DNA of 64,000 nucleotides from Streptomyces albiflavescens (GCF_014645835.1 NZ_BMMM01000033.1:1-64000); one strand, 5' to 3'. Shown: positions 26,677 through 35,662, numbered from the stretch's first letter. Numbers and translations are program-made. Notes: generated by a model from the letters alone, not told the origin.

Positions 26677-27482
26677 GCGTCAGTGCCCCGCGCGGCTGGC
26701 GGGCCGCCCGGGTCACCCCGCTCGGCGAGCTGCACACCCCTCCCCGGATGACCGCCGCGCTGCTCCGGCTCACCGTGCAGGTGGTGCTGGTGGCCTCGTT
26801 GTGGCGCGGCCTGTACGCGGCGACCGGCACCACCGCCGGACTCACCCGGGACCAGGCCGTCACGTATGCCGTGCTCGCTGTACTGGCTACCCGCATAAGG
26901 GAGTTGGACCAGTACTCGGGCCGGGACACCGTGCAGCAGCACATGCACTTCGGCACCATCGTGTACTGGTATCTGCGTCCGCTGCCCCCGCAGCGCTACT
27001 ACGCGCTGCGCGCGCTCGGCGAGCAAGTCTACGGACTGGCCTGGGCGTCGGCCGGATACCTGATCTGCCTGGCCGCCGGGGTCGTCGATCCACCCACGTC
27101 CGCTGCCGTGGCAGGGGTGTTCGCGCTGAGTGTGCTGCTCGGCCAATGGGTCCAGTACTACGTCATGCTCGTCATCGACCAGCTGTGCTTCTGGACGCTC
27201 CGCAACGGTGCCGCGATCATGATCCTGATCTTCGCGCAGAACCTGCTGTCCGGGGTGTACGCGCCGCTGTGGTTCTTCCCCGACTGGTTCATCACGCTCA
27301 GCCGTCTTCTGCCGTTCCAGGCGACGCTCAGTGTGCCGTTGTCGCTGTACGTGGGCCGGATCCCGGTGTCCGACGCGGCCCCCGAACTCGCCCTGCAGGC
27401 CGCCTGGGTGGTGGCGCTCGCCCTGTTCACCCGGCTGCTGTGGCGGCGCGCCGCCCGGCGCGTGATCTCACAAGGAGGCTGA
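26673..27482 (+). CDS. ABC-2-type exporter permease, subunit 1
   Basis: 269 aa, six hydrophobic segments, beginning with a basic cytoplasmic N-terminus. Typical of one of two homologous permeases of the ABC-2 class with TYAVLAVLATRIRELDQYSGRDTVQQHMHFGTI-type cytoplasmic loop. Overlaps the ATPase gene by 4 bp. Confidence 0.87.
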   Translation: MSVSAPRGWRAARVTPLGELHTPPRMTAALLRLTVQVVLVASLWRGLYAATGTTAGLTRDQAVTYAVLAVLATRIRELDQYSGRDTVQQHMHFGTIVYWYLRPLPPQRYYALRALGEQVYGLAWASAGYLICLAAGVVDPPTSAAVAGVFALSVLLGQWVQYYVMLVIDQLCFWTLRNGAAIMILIFAQNLLSGVYAPLWFFPDWFITLSRLLPFQATLSVPLSLYVGRIPVSDAAPELALQAAWVVALALFTRLLWRRAARRVISQGG

Positions 27483-27487
27483 TACCT

Positions 27488-28288
27488 GTGAAAGCCGTCC
27501 GGATCGCGTGGCGCATCACCCGGCTCAACTTCCGTGCGCAGCTGGAGTACCGCTCCGAGTTCCTGATGATGATCGCGATCGGCGCGGTCTGGCAGGTGTC
27601 GGTGATCGTGTTCGCGACGGTCCTGCTGACCCGGTTCACCGGGATGGGCGGCTGGGACAGCTCGGACGTCCTGCTGATTCCGGCGACGCGCATGGTGGCG
27701 CACGGCCTGTTCGTCCTGTTCCTGGGTCGGCTGCACGGTCTCGGCCGGATCATCCAGGAAGGAAGGATCGACGTCTACCTGATCCGGCCCCTGCCGGTCC
27801 ACCGCCAGGTCCAGCTGGAGTTCTTCCCCACCAACGCGATCGGCGACCTGACGGTGGCGGCGGGCCTGATGGCGGGCGCGCTGAGCCGCAGCGACCTGGA
27901 CTGGACGACGGGGCGCACCACGTACCTGATCGTCGCCGTCCTCGGCGGCATGCTCCTGGAAGCCGCCCTGTTCACGGTCGTGGCCTGCGCCTCGCTCCGC
28001 TTCCCGGCCGCCGACTACTGGGGCCGCTGGCTGGAGGAACTGCTCGGCACGTTCGGCAGCTATCCACTCAACGTGCTGCCGCGAGCGATCGGCGGTCTCC
28101 TCACCTACGGGCTGCCGCTCGCCTTCGTCGCGTATTTCCCGGCCGCCGTGCTGACCGGCCACGGGGGTCAGGCGGGAGTGCCGTACTGGCTGGCCGCGGC
28201 CTCCCCGCTGTGGGGAGCCGCCGCGTACCTGGCCGCCCGGCTGCTGTGGCGGTGGAGCCTTCGGCACTACACGGGAATCAACGGATGA
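27488..28288 (+). CDS. ABC-2-type exporter permease, subunit 2
   Basis: 266 aa, six hydrophobic segments; N-terminal loop RLNFRAQLEYRSEFLMMI and cytoplasmic IIQEGRIDVYLIRPLPVHRQ are characteristic of the paired permease. The start is GTG 27488, preceded by AAGGAGG about 9 nt upstream. Last gene of the apparent operon. Confidence 0.87.
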   Translation: MKAVRIAWRITRLNFRAQLEYRSEFLMMIAIGAVWQVSVIVFATVLLTRFTGMGGWDSSDVLLIPATRMVAHGLFVLFLGRLHGLGRIIQEGRIDVYLIRPLPVHRQVQLEFFPTNAIGDLTVAAGLMAGALSRSDLDWTTGRTTYLIVAVLGGMLLEAALFTVVACASLRFPAADYWGRWLEELLGTFGSYPLNVLPRAIGGLLTYGLPLAFVAYFPAAVLTGHGGQAGVPYWLAAASPLWGAAAYLAARLLWRWSLRHYTGING

Positions 28289-28376
28289 CCACCGCCGCGA
28301 GGCCCGCTTCACGCTGGTCGGCGCCGCGCTTTACGCAGTCGGCGCCGTGCTGTGCGCGGCGCCGCCGGCAGAGCGC

Positions 28377-28456
28377 GTGACGGACCGAGCGTGACGGACC
28401 GAGCGTGACGGACTGAAGTGACGGGTCGCGAGTGACAGACCGCGAGTGACGACGAC
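28377..28456. repeat. Tandem 13-14-bp repeats
   Basis: Two perfect copies of GTGACGGACCGAGC (28377-28390, 28391-28404) are followed by diverged units starting GTGAC at 28405, 28418, 28432 and 28446. Non-coding, downstream of the ABC-2 operon. The core ACGGACCGAGCG also occurs in the 22-bp array at 31470-31680. Confidence 0.65.
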
Positions 28457-28487
28457 GGGGCCCGGACCGGTGACCGGCCCGGGCCCC
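28457..28487. terminator. Strong bidirectional hairpin terminator
   Basis: GGGGCCCGGaCCGG-tga-CCGGcCCGGGCCCC forms a 13-bp stem with one mismatch and a 3-nt loop. It lies between the end of the ABC-2 operon (+) and the end of the convergent delta-60 repeat gene (-). Confidence 0.7.
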
Positions 28488-28507
28488 ACTCGTCTCGCCC
28501 GTGTGCC

Positions 28508-28816
28508 CTACGGACAGCTGATCCGGGTGTCCCCCGTGTCCGTCGTGCAGGTGTCCGTGCCGAAGCCGCCGTTGGCGCTGTTGTTGCCGGGGGTCGGGTC
28601 GGTCTGGGTGGCGCTGACCGTGGCCCGGTCGGAGAGGGTGCCGGTGGCGCGGGGCTCGACGACGACCGTCAGGGTGGCGCGGGCGCCGGGGGCGAGGGTG
28701 CCCAGGGAGCAGCTCGCGCCGGTGCCGGTGGTGGTGCAGGTGCCCTGGCCGGACGTGGCCGAGACGACCGTCGCGGCGGGTCCGGTGACGGTGTCGGAGA
28801 GGGAGACGCCGGTGGC
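28508..28816 (-). pseudogene. In-frame continuation of the DUF11 domain beyond an amber codon
   Basis: After TAG (28819-28817) the same reading frame continues for 102 codons to TAG at 28510-28508 with clear protein character. It reads ATGVSLSDTVTGPAATVV, then an ATLTVVVEP strand, ATVSATQTDPTPGNNSA and four Cys. This is the second half of the DUF11 domain begun just before the stop, so the stop looks like a single-base nonsense change or sequencing error. Confidence 0.7.
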
Positions 28817-30247
28817 CTAGGTGGTGGTGCTGTTGTTGGTGACGGTCGCGGTGTACGTGGCCCGGTCGCCGATACTGACCGCGGCGGGGCCGGTCTTGGT
28901 GACCGACAGGTCCACGCCGACGGGCGGCGGCGGGGTGCCGATGCCCCCCAGGTAGCGGGCCAGGGCCCGGTGGTCACCACTGTTGCCGAACGCGAGGATC
29001 TTGCCGTCGGGCTGGAGGGCGAGCCTGTTCACGATGTCACAGGCGCCGAAGTCGGTGGTCGTCCTTCCGTTGGTGCCGAAGCCGGTGTCGAGGGTGCCGT
29101 CGGCGTTGTAGCGGGCCAGCGCGACGTCGTTGCCGGCGACTCCGGCGGCGACGATCCGGTCGTCGGGCTGGAGCATGAGGTCCTGCACCGCGGAGTTGGT
29201 GCCGAAGTCGGTGGTCACGACGCCGCCGGTGCCGAAGCCGCCGTCGAGGCTGCCGTCGACGTTGTAGCGCACCAGCGTGAAGCTGCCGCCGCTCGCTCCG
29301 GACGCGACGATCTTGCCGCTCGACTGCACGACCACGGTACGACCCCAGTTGTAGCCGCCGAGATCCGTGGTGACGAGGCCGTCGCCCCCGAAGGTGGTGT
29401 CGAGGCTGCCGTCGGCGTTGTAGCGGGCCAGCGCGAAGTCGAAGGAGGTGGAGCCCGAGTATCCGGCGAGGACGAACTTCCCGTTGGGCTGGACGGCCAT
29501 GTCGAACGCCTGAGCACCGCCCACGCCCACGTCGGAGAACGGGAACGAGGTGATGACCTCGCCGTCGCCGCCCCCGAAGGTGGTGTCCGGGGTGCCGTCG
29601 CGGTCGTAGCGGACCGCCGTGAACGCGCCGCCGGCCCGGCCCGCCGCGAGGATCTTCCCGTCGGGTCCGGGCAGCACCGCGACCGCCCAGCCGTCCTCGG
29701 CGCCGCCGGCCAGTTCGGGGATGACGTGCCCGCCCTGCCCGAAGGTGGTGTCGACGCTGCCGTCCGCGTTGTAGCGGGCCACCGTGAACCAGCAGCAGCC
29801 GCCGTTCGCCTCCCCGAACCTCTCGGTGTCGCCGACGACGACGATCTTCCCGTCGGGCTGGATCGCCACGCCCTGCGCCACGTCCTGGCCGCCCTCGACA
29901 TCGGTGACCACCTCCCCGTCGCCGCCACCGAAGGAGGTGTCGACGCTGCCGTCGGCGTTGTGCCGCATCACGGAGAAGTCGCTGTAGAGGGTGTCGGGAT
30001 TCTGTCGGGCGCCGACCGTGACGATCTTGCCGTTGGCCTGGACGGCGAGGTCCTGGCCCTCCGCGGGAGAGCCACCGTCGATGGCGACCTTGCCGCCGCT
30101 GCCGAAGGAGGTGTCCAGGTCGCCGGGAGCGGCGAGGGCGCTGCTCGGCAGGGCCACGACGCCGGCGAGAGCGGCCGCGAAGGCGAGACCGACCCGGCTC
30201 ATGAACGAGCGGGGACGGCGCGGATGTCGGGAAGTAAGCATGGACAT
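28817..30247 (-). CDS. Secreted delta-60 repeat protein with truncated DUF11 domain
   Basis: 476 aa up to the first stop. Signal peptide (~1-40, LAFAAALAGVVALPSSALAAPGDLD). Then about eight ~50-residue delta-60 repeats (DUF5122), each with a form of QPDGKIVVVG ... ARYNADGSLDTTFGGDG, predicted to form a beta-propeller. The C-terminus begins a DUF11 domain (VDLSVTKTGPAAVSIGDRATYTATVTNNS) that is cut by TAG; the frame then continues to 28508. The intact ancestral product would be 579 residues with one codon at the stop. ATG 30247 has GGAAG upstream. Role outside the cell unknown. Confidence 0.8.
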   Translation of the reverse strand: MSMLTSRHPRRPRSFMSRVGLAFAAALAGVVALPSSALAAPGDLDTSFGSGGKVAIDGGSPAEGQDLAVQANGKIVTVGARQNPDTLYSDFSVMRHNADGSVDTSFGGGDGEVVTDVEGGQDVAQGVAIQPDGKIVVVGDTERFGEANGGCCWFTVARYNADGSVDTTFGQGGHVIPELAGGAEDGWAVAVLPGPDGKILAAGRAGGAFTAVRYDRDGTPDTTFGGGDGEVITSFPFSDVGVGGAQAFDMAVQPNGKFVLAGYSGSTSFDFALARYNADGSLDTTFGGDGLVTTDLGGYNWGRTVVVQSSGKIVASGASGGSFTLVRYNVDGSLDGGFGTGGVVTTDFGTNSAVQDLMLQPDDRIVAAGVAGNDVALARYNADGTLDTGFGTNGRTTTDFGACDIVNRLALQPDGKILAFGNSGDHRALARYLGGIGTPPPPVGVDLSVTKTGPAAVSIGDRATYTATVTNNSTTT

Positions 30248-30361
30248 GCGCCCAGCTTCCGGACGCCCGTTGACCCGACACGGCGGCTGGCCACGGGCTG
30301 GGCTCACTGGTCGTCAGAGTTCCACTCGCCGGGATGACGACAGCCGGTCTGTCGAAGGGGC

Positions 30362-31306
30362 TCAATCCGGCCGCGTGACGCGCCCCTGCCGCAGGTCGCG
30401 AGCCGTCTGTCCGTAGTGCGTCCGCAGGGCGCGGGCGAGGTGCCGGGGGTCGTGCATGCCCCAACGGGCGGCCACGGCCGCCGTCGTACGGCCGTCATGG
30501 GCGGGGTCGAGCAGGTCCCGGCGGACGCGTTCCAGGCGTTCGCGGCGCAGCCAGGCCGCGAAGGAGACTTCATCGCGGCTGAACAGGCGGTGCAGTTGGC
30601 GCGCCGAGATGCCGTGCGCGGCGGCGACCGAGTCGACGCACAGCGACGGGTCGGCGATGTTCGCCAGCGCATAGACACGGATGCGGTCCACCAGGTCCGT
30701 CTCCGTGTCCATCCGGCCGGGAGTCCCGTCCGTGAACGCGGCGAGGAGCAGGGACACCAGCGCGTCGCCCACGTGGGCCTGCGCGGGACCCGCCAGTTCG
30801 TCGAGGTGGCTGCCGAGGCCCTGCAGGAACGCGGAGAGCACCGCCTGCGCCCCCGTCTCGGCCGGCAGCCGCAGCGCCGCGTGGCGGGCGACGGTGTCGG
30901 CGTGGCGGCCCAGCTCGGTGCGCGAGATGCCGACGGCCATGACGTCGCAGCCGTCGGCGACCGCGAGCCGGTACGGCCGCGTCATGTCGAGAACCACGAA
31001 GTCCCCGCCGTGTGCCCGGGATTGACGCCCTCCCTGGTCCACCGCCGCGGGCGACGGCGACCGGTGCAGTGTCACCTTCAGCAGTTCGGGATCGGACGAC
31101 GTGATCGCCCGGGAGGTACGCGCGACCAGGTGTCCGGAGCCCCGGATCCGCGCCACCGCCGCGCGCCCCACCGCCGCCGCGTCGATGTCGGCGCGGAACG
31201 CGTCCGCGCCCGGCGCCGTCACGGCGAGCGGTGCCAGGATCGTTGACGCGGCGGTCTGTAACTCGCCGATGCCTGCGTGGTGGATGTGTAAGGCACCACC
31301 GTTCAT
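30362..31306 (-). CDS. AraC-family transcriptional regulator
   Basis: 314 aa. The N-terminal ligand/cupin-like region (~20-200, with FVVLDMTRPYRLAVADG) is followed by a C-terminal AraC HTH (~215-314): first helix-turn SVAAAHGISARQLHRLFSR, second TAAVAARWGMHDPRHLARALR. ATG 31306 is preceded by GGGAG. The frame is open upstream through the tandem repeat, but that part is low complexity and not counted. No obvious target operon; CGGTATATCGA lies 42 bp upstream of its start and recurs before the galactanase gene. Confidence 0.85.
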   Translation of the reverse strand: MNGGALHIHHAGIGELQTAASTILAPLAVTAPGADAFRADIDAAAVGRAAVARIRGSGHLVARTSRAITSSDPELLKVTLHRSPSPAAVDQGGRQSRAHGGDFVVLDMTRPYRLAVADGCDVMAVGISRTELGRHADTVARHAALRLPAETGAQAVLSAFLQGLGSHLDELAGPAQAHVGDALVSLLLAAFTDGTPGRMDTETDLVDRIRVYALANIADPSLCVDSVAAAHGISARQLHRLFSRDEVSFAAWLRRERLERVRRDLLDPAHDGRTTAAVAARWGMHDPRHLARALRTHYGQTARDLRQGRVTRPD

Positions 31307-31469
31307 GGAGCCGCTCCCTGCCTCCGCGCGCCTGCCCGTTCCTTTGTCGGTATATCGATTGACGTAAGCGGGAGTTACCCGGTTCCGGGAGCCGATCGGG
31401 GAGAGGGTCCCGGCGTGAGAGGGAGACGGCGGCCCGGGCGGGAGTCGCCGGACGGCCGGGGCGTGCATA

Positions 31470-31680
31470 GGAGACGGACCGAGCGCCAGTCGGAGACGGA
31501 CCGGGAGCGAATCGGAGACGGACCGGGCGCCACTCGGAGACGGTCCGGGCGCGAATCGGAGACGGACCGAGCGCCAGTCGGAGACGGACCGGGCGCGAAT
31601 CGGAGACGAGACGGACCGGGCGTGCATCGGAGACGGACCGGGCGCGAATCGGAGACGGACCGGGCGCGATGTGGAGACTC
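31470..31680. repeat. 22-bp tandem repeat array (about 9 units)
   Basis: Units start with GGAGACGG at 31470, 31492, 31514, 31536, 31558, 31580, 31602 (27 bp, 5-bp insertion), 31629 and 31651. The consensus begins GGAGACGGACCGGGCGCGAA. Units alternate between two sub-types, one with GAGCGCCAGTC and one with GGGCGCGAATC. The unit length is not a multiple of three. It lies between the araC-type gene and the unknown gene ending at 31793, within a 486-bp gap with no gene. Confidence 0.85.
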
Positions 31681-31792
31681 GTCGGGCCGTCGCTTCCGTA
31701 GCGTGACTCATGGGGGAGCAACGTCGGCTGGAACCGTCACCACAGTTCCAGCCGACTGCCCTCGGCCGCCCGCTGCCCCCGGTCGTCCGCCC

Positions 31793-32380
31793 TCAGTGAT
31801 CCGCGCAGCAGGGCGTGGGCTCCGGCACCTCGAACGGAACCAGCGTCCCGCCCGCGGCCGGCATCGTCGTCAGGACCAGTTGCCCCTCGCGCCACTCCGG
31901 GCGTACGTGGTCGCGCGTGACGATCCGCCGCTCCGGCTCGGGACCGTCGGGTGCGCCGAGTACGGCGACCCGGTCCACGGCGGAGCCGGCCAGCAGCCGG
32001 GCTACGGTCACCGTGCCGGTGAGGGCCTCGGCCCCGGGGTAGAGGACGGCGCGGCCACCCGTGCGCTCCGCGTGCTCGGCGGCGGCCCGGGCGGCTCCGG
32101 CAGCCAGGTCGGCGGGGCCGTGCCGCTCGGCGCCGAGGGCGACACCGAACTCCCGTTCCGCGAGCCGCCGAACGGCCGCGCGGGCGGCACGCTCCGACGG
32201 TACGGCGAAGGACAGCGCCGTGTGCGGGCGCCCCCCGTCCCGTACATGGTGCGTGCAGCCCCACACGTCCTCGGCCGCGCCGAGTTCGACAGCCAGCCCG
32301 CGCAGCAGGTGGTCGGCCTCCCGCAGGGCTCCCACGAGGCCGGTGTCGACTCCGACGACATACGCGTACCGCTCGGTCAC
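31793..32380 (-). CDS. Protein of unknown function with C-terminal CCADH
   Basis: 195 aa, soluble, Ala/Arg-rich, no signal peptide. It begins VTERYAYVVGVDTGLVGALREADHLL, contains two alternating alpha/beta segments with many His (GCTHHVRDGG) and ends PEPTPCCADH, a metal-ligand-like tail. I do not recognise the family. The GTG start overlaps the stop of the PHP phosphoesterase (GTGA), so the two are translationally coupled and probably act together. Confidence 0.7.
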   Translation of the reverse strand: MTERYAYVVGVDTGLVGALREADHLLRGLAVELGAAEDVWGCTHHVRDGGRPHTALSFAVPSERAARAAVRRLAEREFGVALGAERHGPADLAAGAARAAAEHAERTGGRAVLYPGAEALTGTVTVARLLAGSAVDRVAVLGAPDGPEPERRIVTRDHVRPEWREGQLVLTTMPAAGGTLVPFEVPEPTPCCADH

Positions 32381-34083
32381 GACGGCAGGACCCACACCGG
32401 GTTGGAGTAGAACCACAGGTCCTTCCACGGGTCCGCGTCGCCGACGACGTCCACGGCCGGGCCCGCCGGGTCGACCGCGGAGCCCATCAGGCCGACCGCG
32501 GATCGGTTGCCGTCGGTGCCGCGCAGGCGCACGTACACCGGGTGGTCGACCACACCGAGGTCGTAGGTGAGACGCACCGTGCCGGTGGACTTGTTCACCT
32601 CGTACGACCGGACGACCTTCGCGGTGGGAGCGGTGAACGTGTCCTGGTCCGCGACCGGGCCCGTCACATCGCCCTGGATGACGTCGACACGCGCCAGCTT
32701 CGGTACGAACCCGGCCCAGTTGGGGCTGCCCGCGAGTCCCAGGTCCACCGTCAGCGTGACCCGGGTGCCCTTCCTCACGTGCAGCGCGCCGCCGAGGGTG
32801 GCCCAGCGGCCACCGCCCGCCACCCGCACGTCGAGTCCGCTGATGAGCTGCCCGTGGTCGACCCATACGCGCCCGGCCCGGATGCCGTCCATCACGGCGG
32901 CGTACGAGAATCCGTCGGAGCCGACGTGCGTACGGCTGTACTGGCCGGGCCAGTAGTCGCCCTGTGTGAGGTCGACCTTGCCGCCGTAGACCGGGTCGGT
33001 GTGCTTGCCGTTGGCGGTGAAGTCGCTGTCCGGGCCGCCGCGTACGGCGGTGTCCGTGTACACCTGGTGGGAGTCGGAGTTGGCGGTGATCCACCAGGGC
33101 TTGCCCTCGGCGAGGAGGCTGTCCCACAGGCCGCCGACCGTGGCGGTCATCCAGTCGAAACCGCCCCAGGTGCGGTAGCTCTCCAGCGGGTACCCGGCGA
33201 AGGAGCCGGCGCTCGGGCTGTTGTCGTAGATGCCACGGGCCCGGCCCATGCCGAGCGGTGCGGCGATACCGGCGGCCTGGTGGCCCGGGGCGCCCTCGAA
33301 GCCGACGGCGATCTGACGGCCGGGCGCGGTCGCGTCGCGCCAGCCGCGGATCTCGTGCGGCGAGTCGACGCCGCGCCGCGCGGGGTGGTTGGCGAGCATC
33401 AGGGCGTCCTTGACCTTGCGCCGTTCGACCTGCTCCGCAAGGAAGTTGAGGCCCGCGACGGCGAGCGCCTCGTTGGCGGGCGTCGAGTCGGAGGCGCCCT
33501 TCACGCTGCCGTCGTAGTCGGTCTCGAACTGCTTGAGGACCGCGACCTCGTTCTTGCCGGGGTGAACGAAAACGGTGCCGTGCTCGGCGGCCGGGATGTT
33601 CCACTCCAGTCCCTGGAAGACGAGCGTGTCCCCGTACGCGTCGCGGGCTTCCTGGATGTCCGGGTTGACCTTCTCCACACCGATCTTGGCGTGCGTCTCG
33701 CTGCCGTGGTCGGTGATGACCATCCAGTCCAGACCGTTCCGGGCGCCCTGACGGACCTGGTCGCCGACGCGGTACTTGCCGTCGCTGCTGTACTGCGTGT
33801 GGATGTGGTGGTCACCGGCCAGCCACAGGAAGCCGTTCTTCCCCCGGCTGTCCGAGGAGGCGTACGCCGGGGTGGCGGCCCCCTGCGCGAGGACACTGCC
33901 GGCGGCCAGGCCCGCGCCGAGCAGACCGGCGCGGCGCAGCAGCGAGCGGCGCGACTGCTGGTCGGGGGTGAGCGCCTCGTCCGGCACGGAGGTGTCGAAG
34001 GCGGCGGGGAGTCGGCCGCCGCCCATCTCCTCGTGGTGGTGATGGTGGTGATGCCCGTGCTCGTGTCCGTGCGTGTGCCCCAT
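32377..34083 (-). CDS. Tat-exported PHP-domain metal-dependent phosphoesterase
   Basis: 568 aa. The N-terminus is extremely His-rich (MGHTHGHEHG then seven consecutive His). A twin-arginine signal RRSLLRRAGLLGAGLAAG follows at ~45-62. The PHP domain begins AGDHHIHTQYSSDG (HxH metal motif) with VITDHGSETH, GLEWNIPAAEHGTVF, MLANHPARRG and ANSDSHQVY supplying further metal ligands. The C-terminal ~190 residues are beta-rich. It likely hydrolyses a phosphoester outside the cell; substrate unknown. ATG 34083 has AGGAGG 5 nt upstream. Confidence 0.83.
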   Translation of the reverse strand: MGHTHGHEHGHHHHHHHEEMGGGRLPAAFDTSVPDEALTPDQQSRRSLLRRAGLLGAGLAAGSVLAQGAATPAYASSDSRGKNGFLWLAGDHHIHTQYSSDGKYRVGDQVRQGARNGLDWMVITDHGSETHAKIGVEKVNPDIQEARDAYGDTLVFQGLEWNIPAAEHGTVFVHPGKNEVAVLKQFETDYDGSVKGASDSTPANEALAVAGLNFLAEQVERRKVKDALMLANHPARRGVDSPHEIRGWRDATAPGRQIAVGFEGAPGHQAAGIAAPLGMGRARGIYDNSPSAGSFAGYPLESYRTWGGFDWMTATVGGLWDSLLAEGKPWWITANSDSHQVYTDTAVRGGPDSDFTANGKHTDPVYGGKVDLTQGDYWPGQYSRTHVGSDGFSYAAVMDGIRAGRVWVDHGQLISGLDVRVAGGGRWATLGGALHVRKGTRVTLTVDLGLAGSPNWAGFVPKLARVDVIQGDVTGPVADQDTFTAPTAKVVRSYEVNKSTGTVRLTYDLGVVDHPVYVRLRGTDGNRSAVGLMGSAVDPAGPAVDVVGDADPWKDLWFYSNPVWVLPS

Positions 34084-34222
34084 GACCGCCTCCTGAGTCG
34101 CGCGCCGCCCCATGGACGCGTGTCACGAGGAGATTCGATGCGAAACATGAACTCTGGGCGGCCGACTCGTGATCACCGAACGACCTGGGCGGGGCAACTG
34201 GACCTGTACATACACGTGTTGA

Positions 34223-34666
34223 TCATCCGGCCGCCCGTTGCGTCCGGACTTCCGCCCAGACGACCTTGTACGCCCCTCCCGTACGGGGCTCCACTCCCCA
34301 CCGCTCCGCGAGCGCCGCGACGAGCAGCAGCCCACGTCCGCCCTCGTCGTCCGACGGCTCCTGAGGAACGGGCAGCCGGTCCGTCCGCCCGTCGGCCACC
34401 TCCACGCGTACGACGCCGTCGCGCAGCAGCAGCCGTACGCGGAAGCCACGCCCGCGCACCCGGCCGTGCCGCACGGCGTTCGCCGCGAGCTCGGCGACGA
34501 CGAGGGTCACGTTCTCGCTCACCTCGCTGTCGTACGCGAACCCCCATACGTCCATCCGATTCGCGACGAGCCGCCGCGCGAGCCGTGCCCCTCGCGGGGT
34601 GCAGCTGTAGAGCTGGGTGAACGTACGTACGGTGACGGGGACTTGGGCTTGGGTGTCTCCTTGCAT
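34223..34666 (-). CDS. RsbW-like ATP-binding (HATPase_c_2) regulatory protein
   Basis: 147 aa, a stand-alone GHKL ATPase domain of the anti-sigma-factor/serine kinase type. N-box ELAANAVRHG, G1 VEVADGRTDRL, G2 GGRGLLLV. Streptomyces genomes encode dozens next to XRE/DUF397 pairs. ATG 34666 is chosen; an in-frame start at 34711 is also possible. Divergent from the XRE gene across 153 bp. Confidence 0.82.
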   Translation of the reverse strand: MQGDTQAQVPVTVRTFTQLYSCTPRGARLARRLVANRMDVWGFAYDSEVSENVTLVVAELAANAVRHGRVRGRGFRVRLLLRDGVVRVEVADGRTDRLPVPQEPSDDEGGRGLLLVAALAERWGVEPRTGGAYKVVWAEVRTQRAAG

Positions 34667-34819
34667 GCGGCAACGGTCCCGTGGGGCATGGGGGTCGACC
34701 AGCTCCGCCACTCGTACAAAGCGCGGTGTACGAGTTCACGGACTGGACAGTGTGTGTCACCGTGCGTGACCCTTGGTGACTCGGCGGGGTTGGCACCAAG
34801 AAGCTCGGGGGTTCCCGGC

Positions 34820-35662
34820 ATGACCGACAGCACCATCAGCATCGACAACGCGACCGAGAACGAGCCGCCCGACACTTTGAAGGCGTTCGGAGCGGTGCAC
34901 AAGGCTTTCCGCAAGCGGGCGGGTTACACGCAGGAGGAGTACGCGCCGCTCGTGCAGTACCAGCCGTCCACGGTCGCGTCGATCGAGCAGGGACGACGCT
35001 TCCCGCATCGCCGGTTCGTCGAGCGCGCGGAGGAGGTTCTGGACGCGTTCGGCGTGCTGAAGGGGGTCTACAAGCACGCGGGAAGGGAGAAGGGCCTGGC
35101 GTCCTGGTTCCGTCCATGGGCGGAATTGGAGGAGCAGGCGATCAGCCTCTACACATACGAGAACCGGCTGGTGCCGGGGCTGTTACAGACGGAGGGGTAC
35201 GCGCGCAACCTCTTTCGCGAGCGGGTGCCGGTGCTCACGGACTCGCAGATCGAGGCCCAGATCGCGGCTCGCCTGGAGCGCCAGTCCCTCCTCAGGGAGC
35301 GGCCCAACACGGCGTTCAGCTTCATCGTCGAGGAGTACATCCTCAGGCGGGGCACCGGCGGCACGGACGTCACGCGCGGCTTGATCGACTCTGTCCTGGA
35401 CGTCACCGAACTACGCAACGTGGAACTGCAGTTGTTGCCAAAGACGCTCCAAGCCCACGCCGGTCTCGATGGCCCCATCCGGCTACTGGAGACTCCGGAG
35501 AACGAGTGGTTCGGCTATAGCGAGGGGCAGCGCAGCGGCCAGTTCATCGCTGACCCGAAATCGATCAGTGTGCTCCACGCACGCTATGCGAAACTGCGCT
35601 CACAGGCTCTCACCCCGGAGGATTCCCGGAGCCTGCTGGAGCAGATGCGAGGAGCGCTATGA
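34820..35662 (+). CDS. XRE-family regulator with DUF5753 (Scr1/WhiJ-like)
   Basis: 280 aa. The N-terminal XRE helix-turn-helix (~20-80, RAGYTQEEYAPLVQYQPSTVASIEQGRR) is followed by the DUF5753 domain (~105-275, YENRLVPGLLQTEGYAR, LLPKTLQAHAGLDGP). WhiJ-type proteins bind DNA and are countered by DUF397 partners. ATG 34820. Its stop overlaps the DUF397 start by 4 bp. Confidence 0.88.
   Translation: MTDSTISIDNATENEPPDTLKAFGAVHKAFRKRAGYTQEEYAPLVQYQPSTVASIEQGRRFPHRRFVERAEEVLDAFGVLKGVYKHAGREKGLASWFRPWAELEEQAISLYTYENRLVPGLLQTEGYARNLFRERVPVLTDSQIEAQIAARLERQSLLRERPNTAFSFIVEEYILRRGTGGTDVTRGLIDSVLDVTELRNVELQLLPKTLQAHAGLDGPIRLLETPENEWFGYSEGQRSGQFIADPKSISVLHARYAKLRSQALTPEDSRSLLEQMRGAL

Noticed and set aside
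28285..28380. 31-codon ORF overlapping the ABC-2 permease stop (ATGA)
   Set aside because: Low-complexity Arg/Ala translation running into the tandem repeat; another frame has a TM-like stretch, but neither is convincing.
31470..31680. CRISPR array
   Set aside because: Units are contiguous 22-bp repeats with no spacers and no cas genes nearby.
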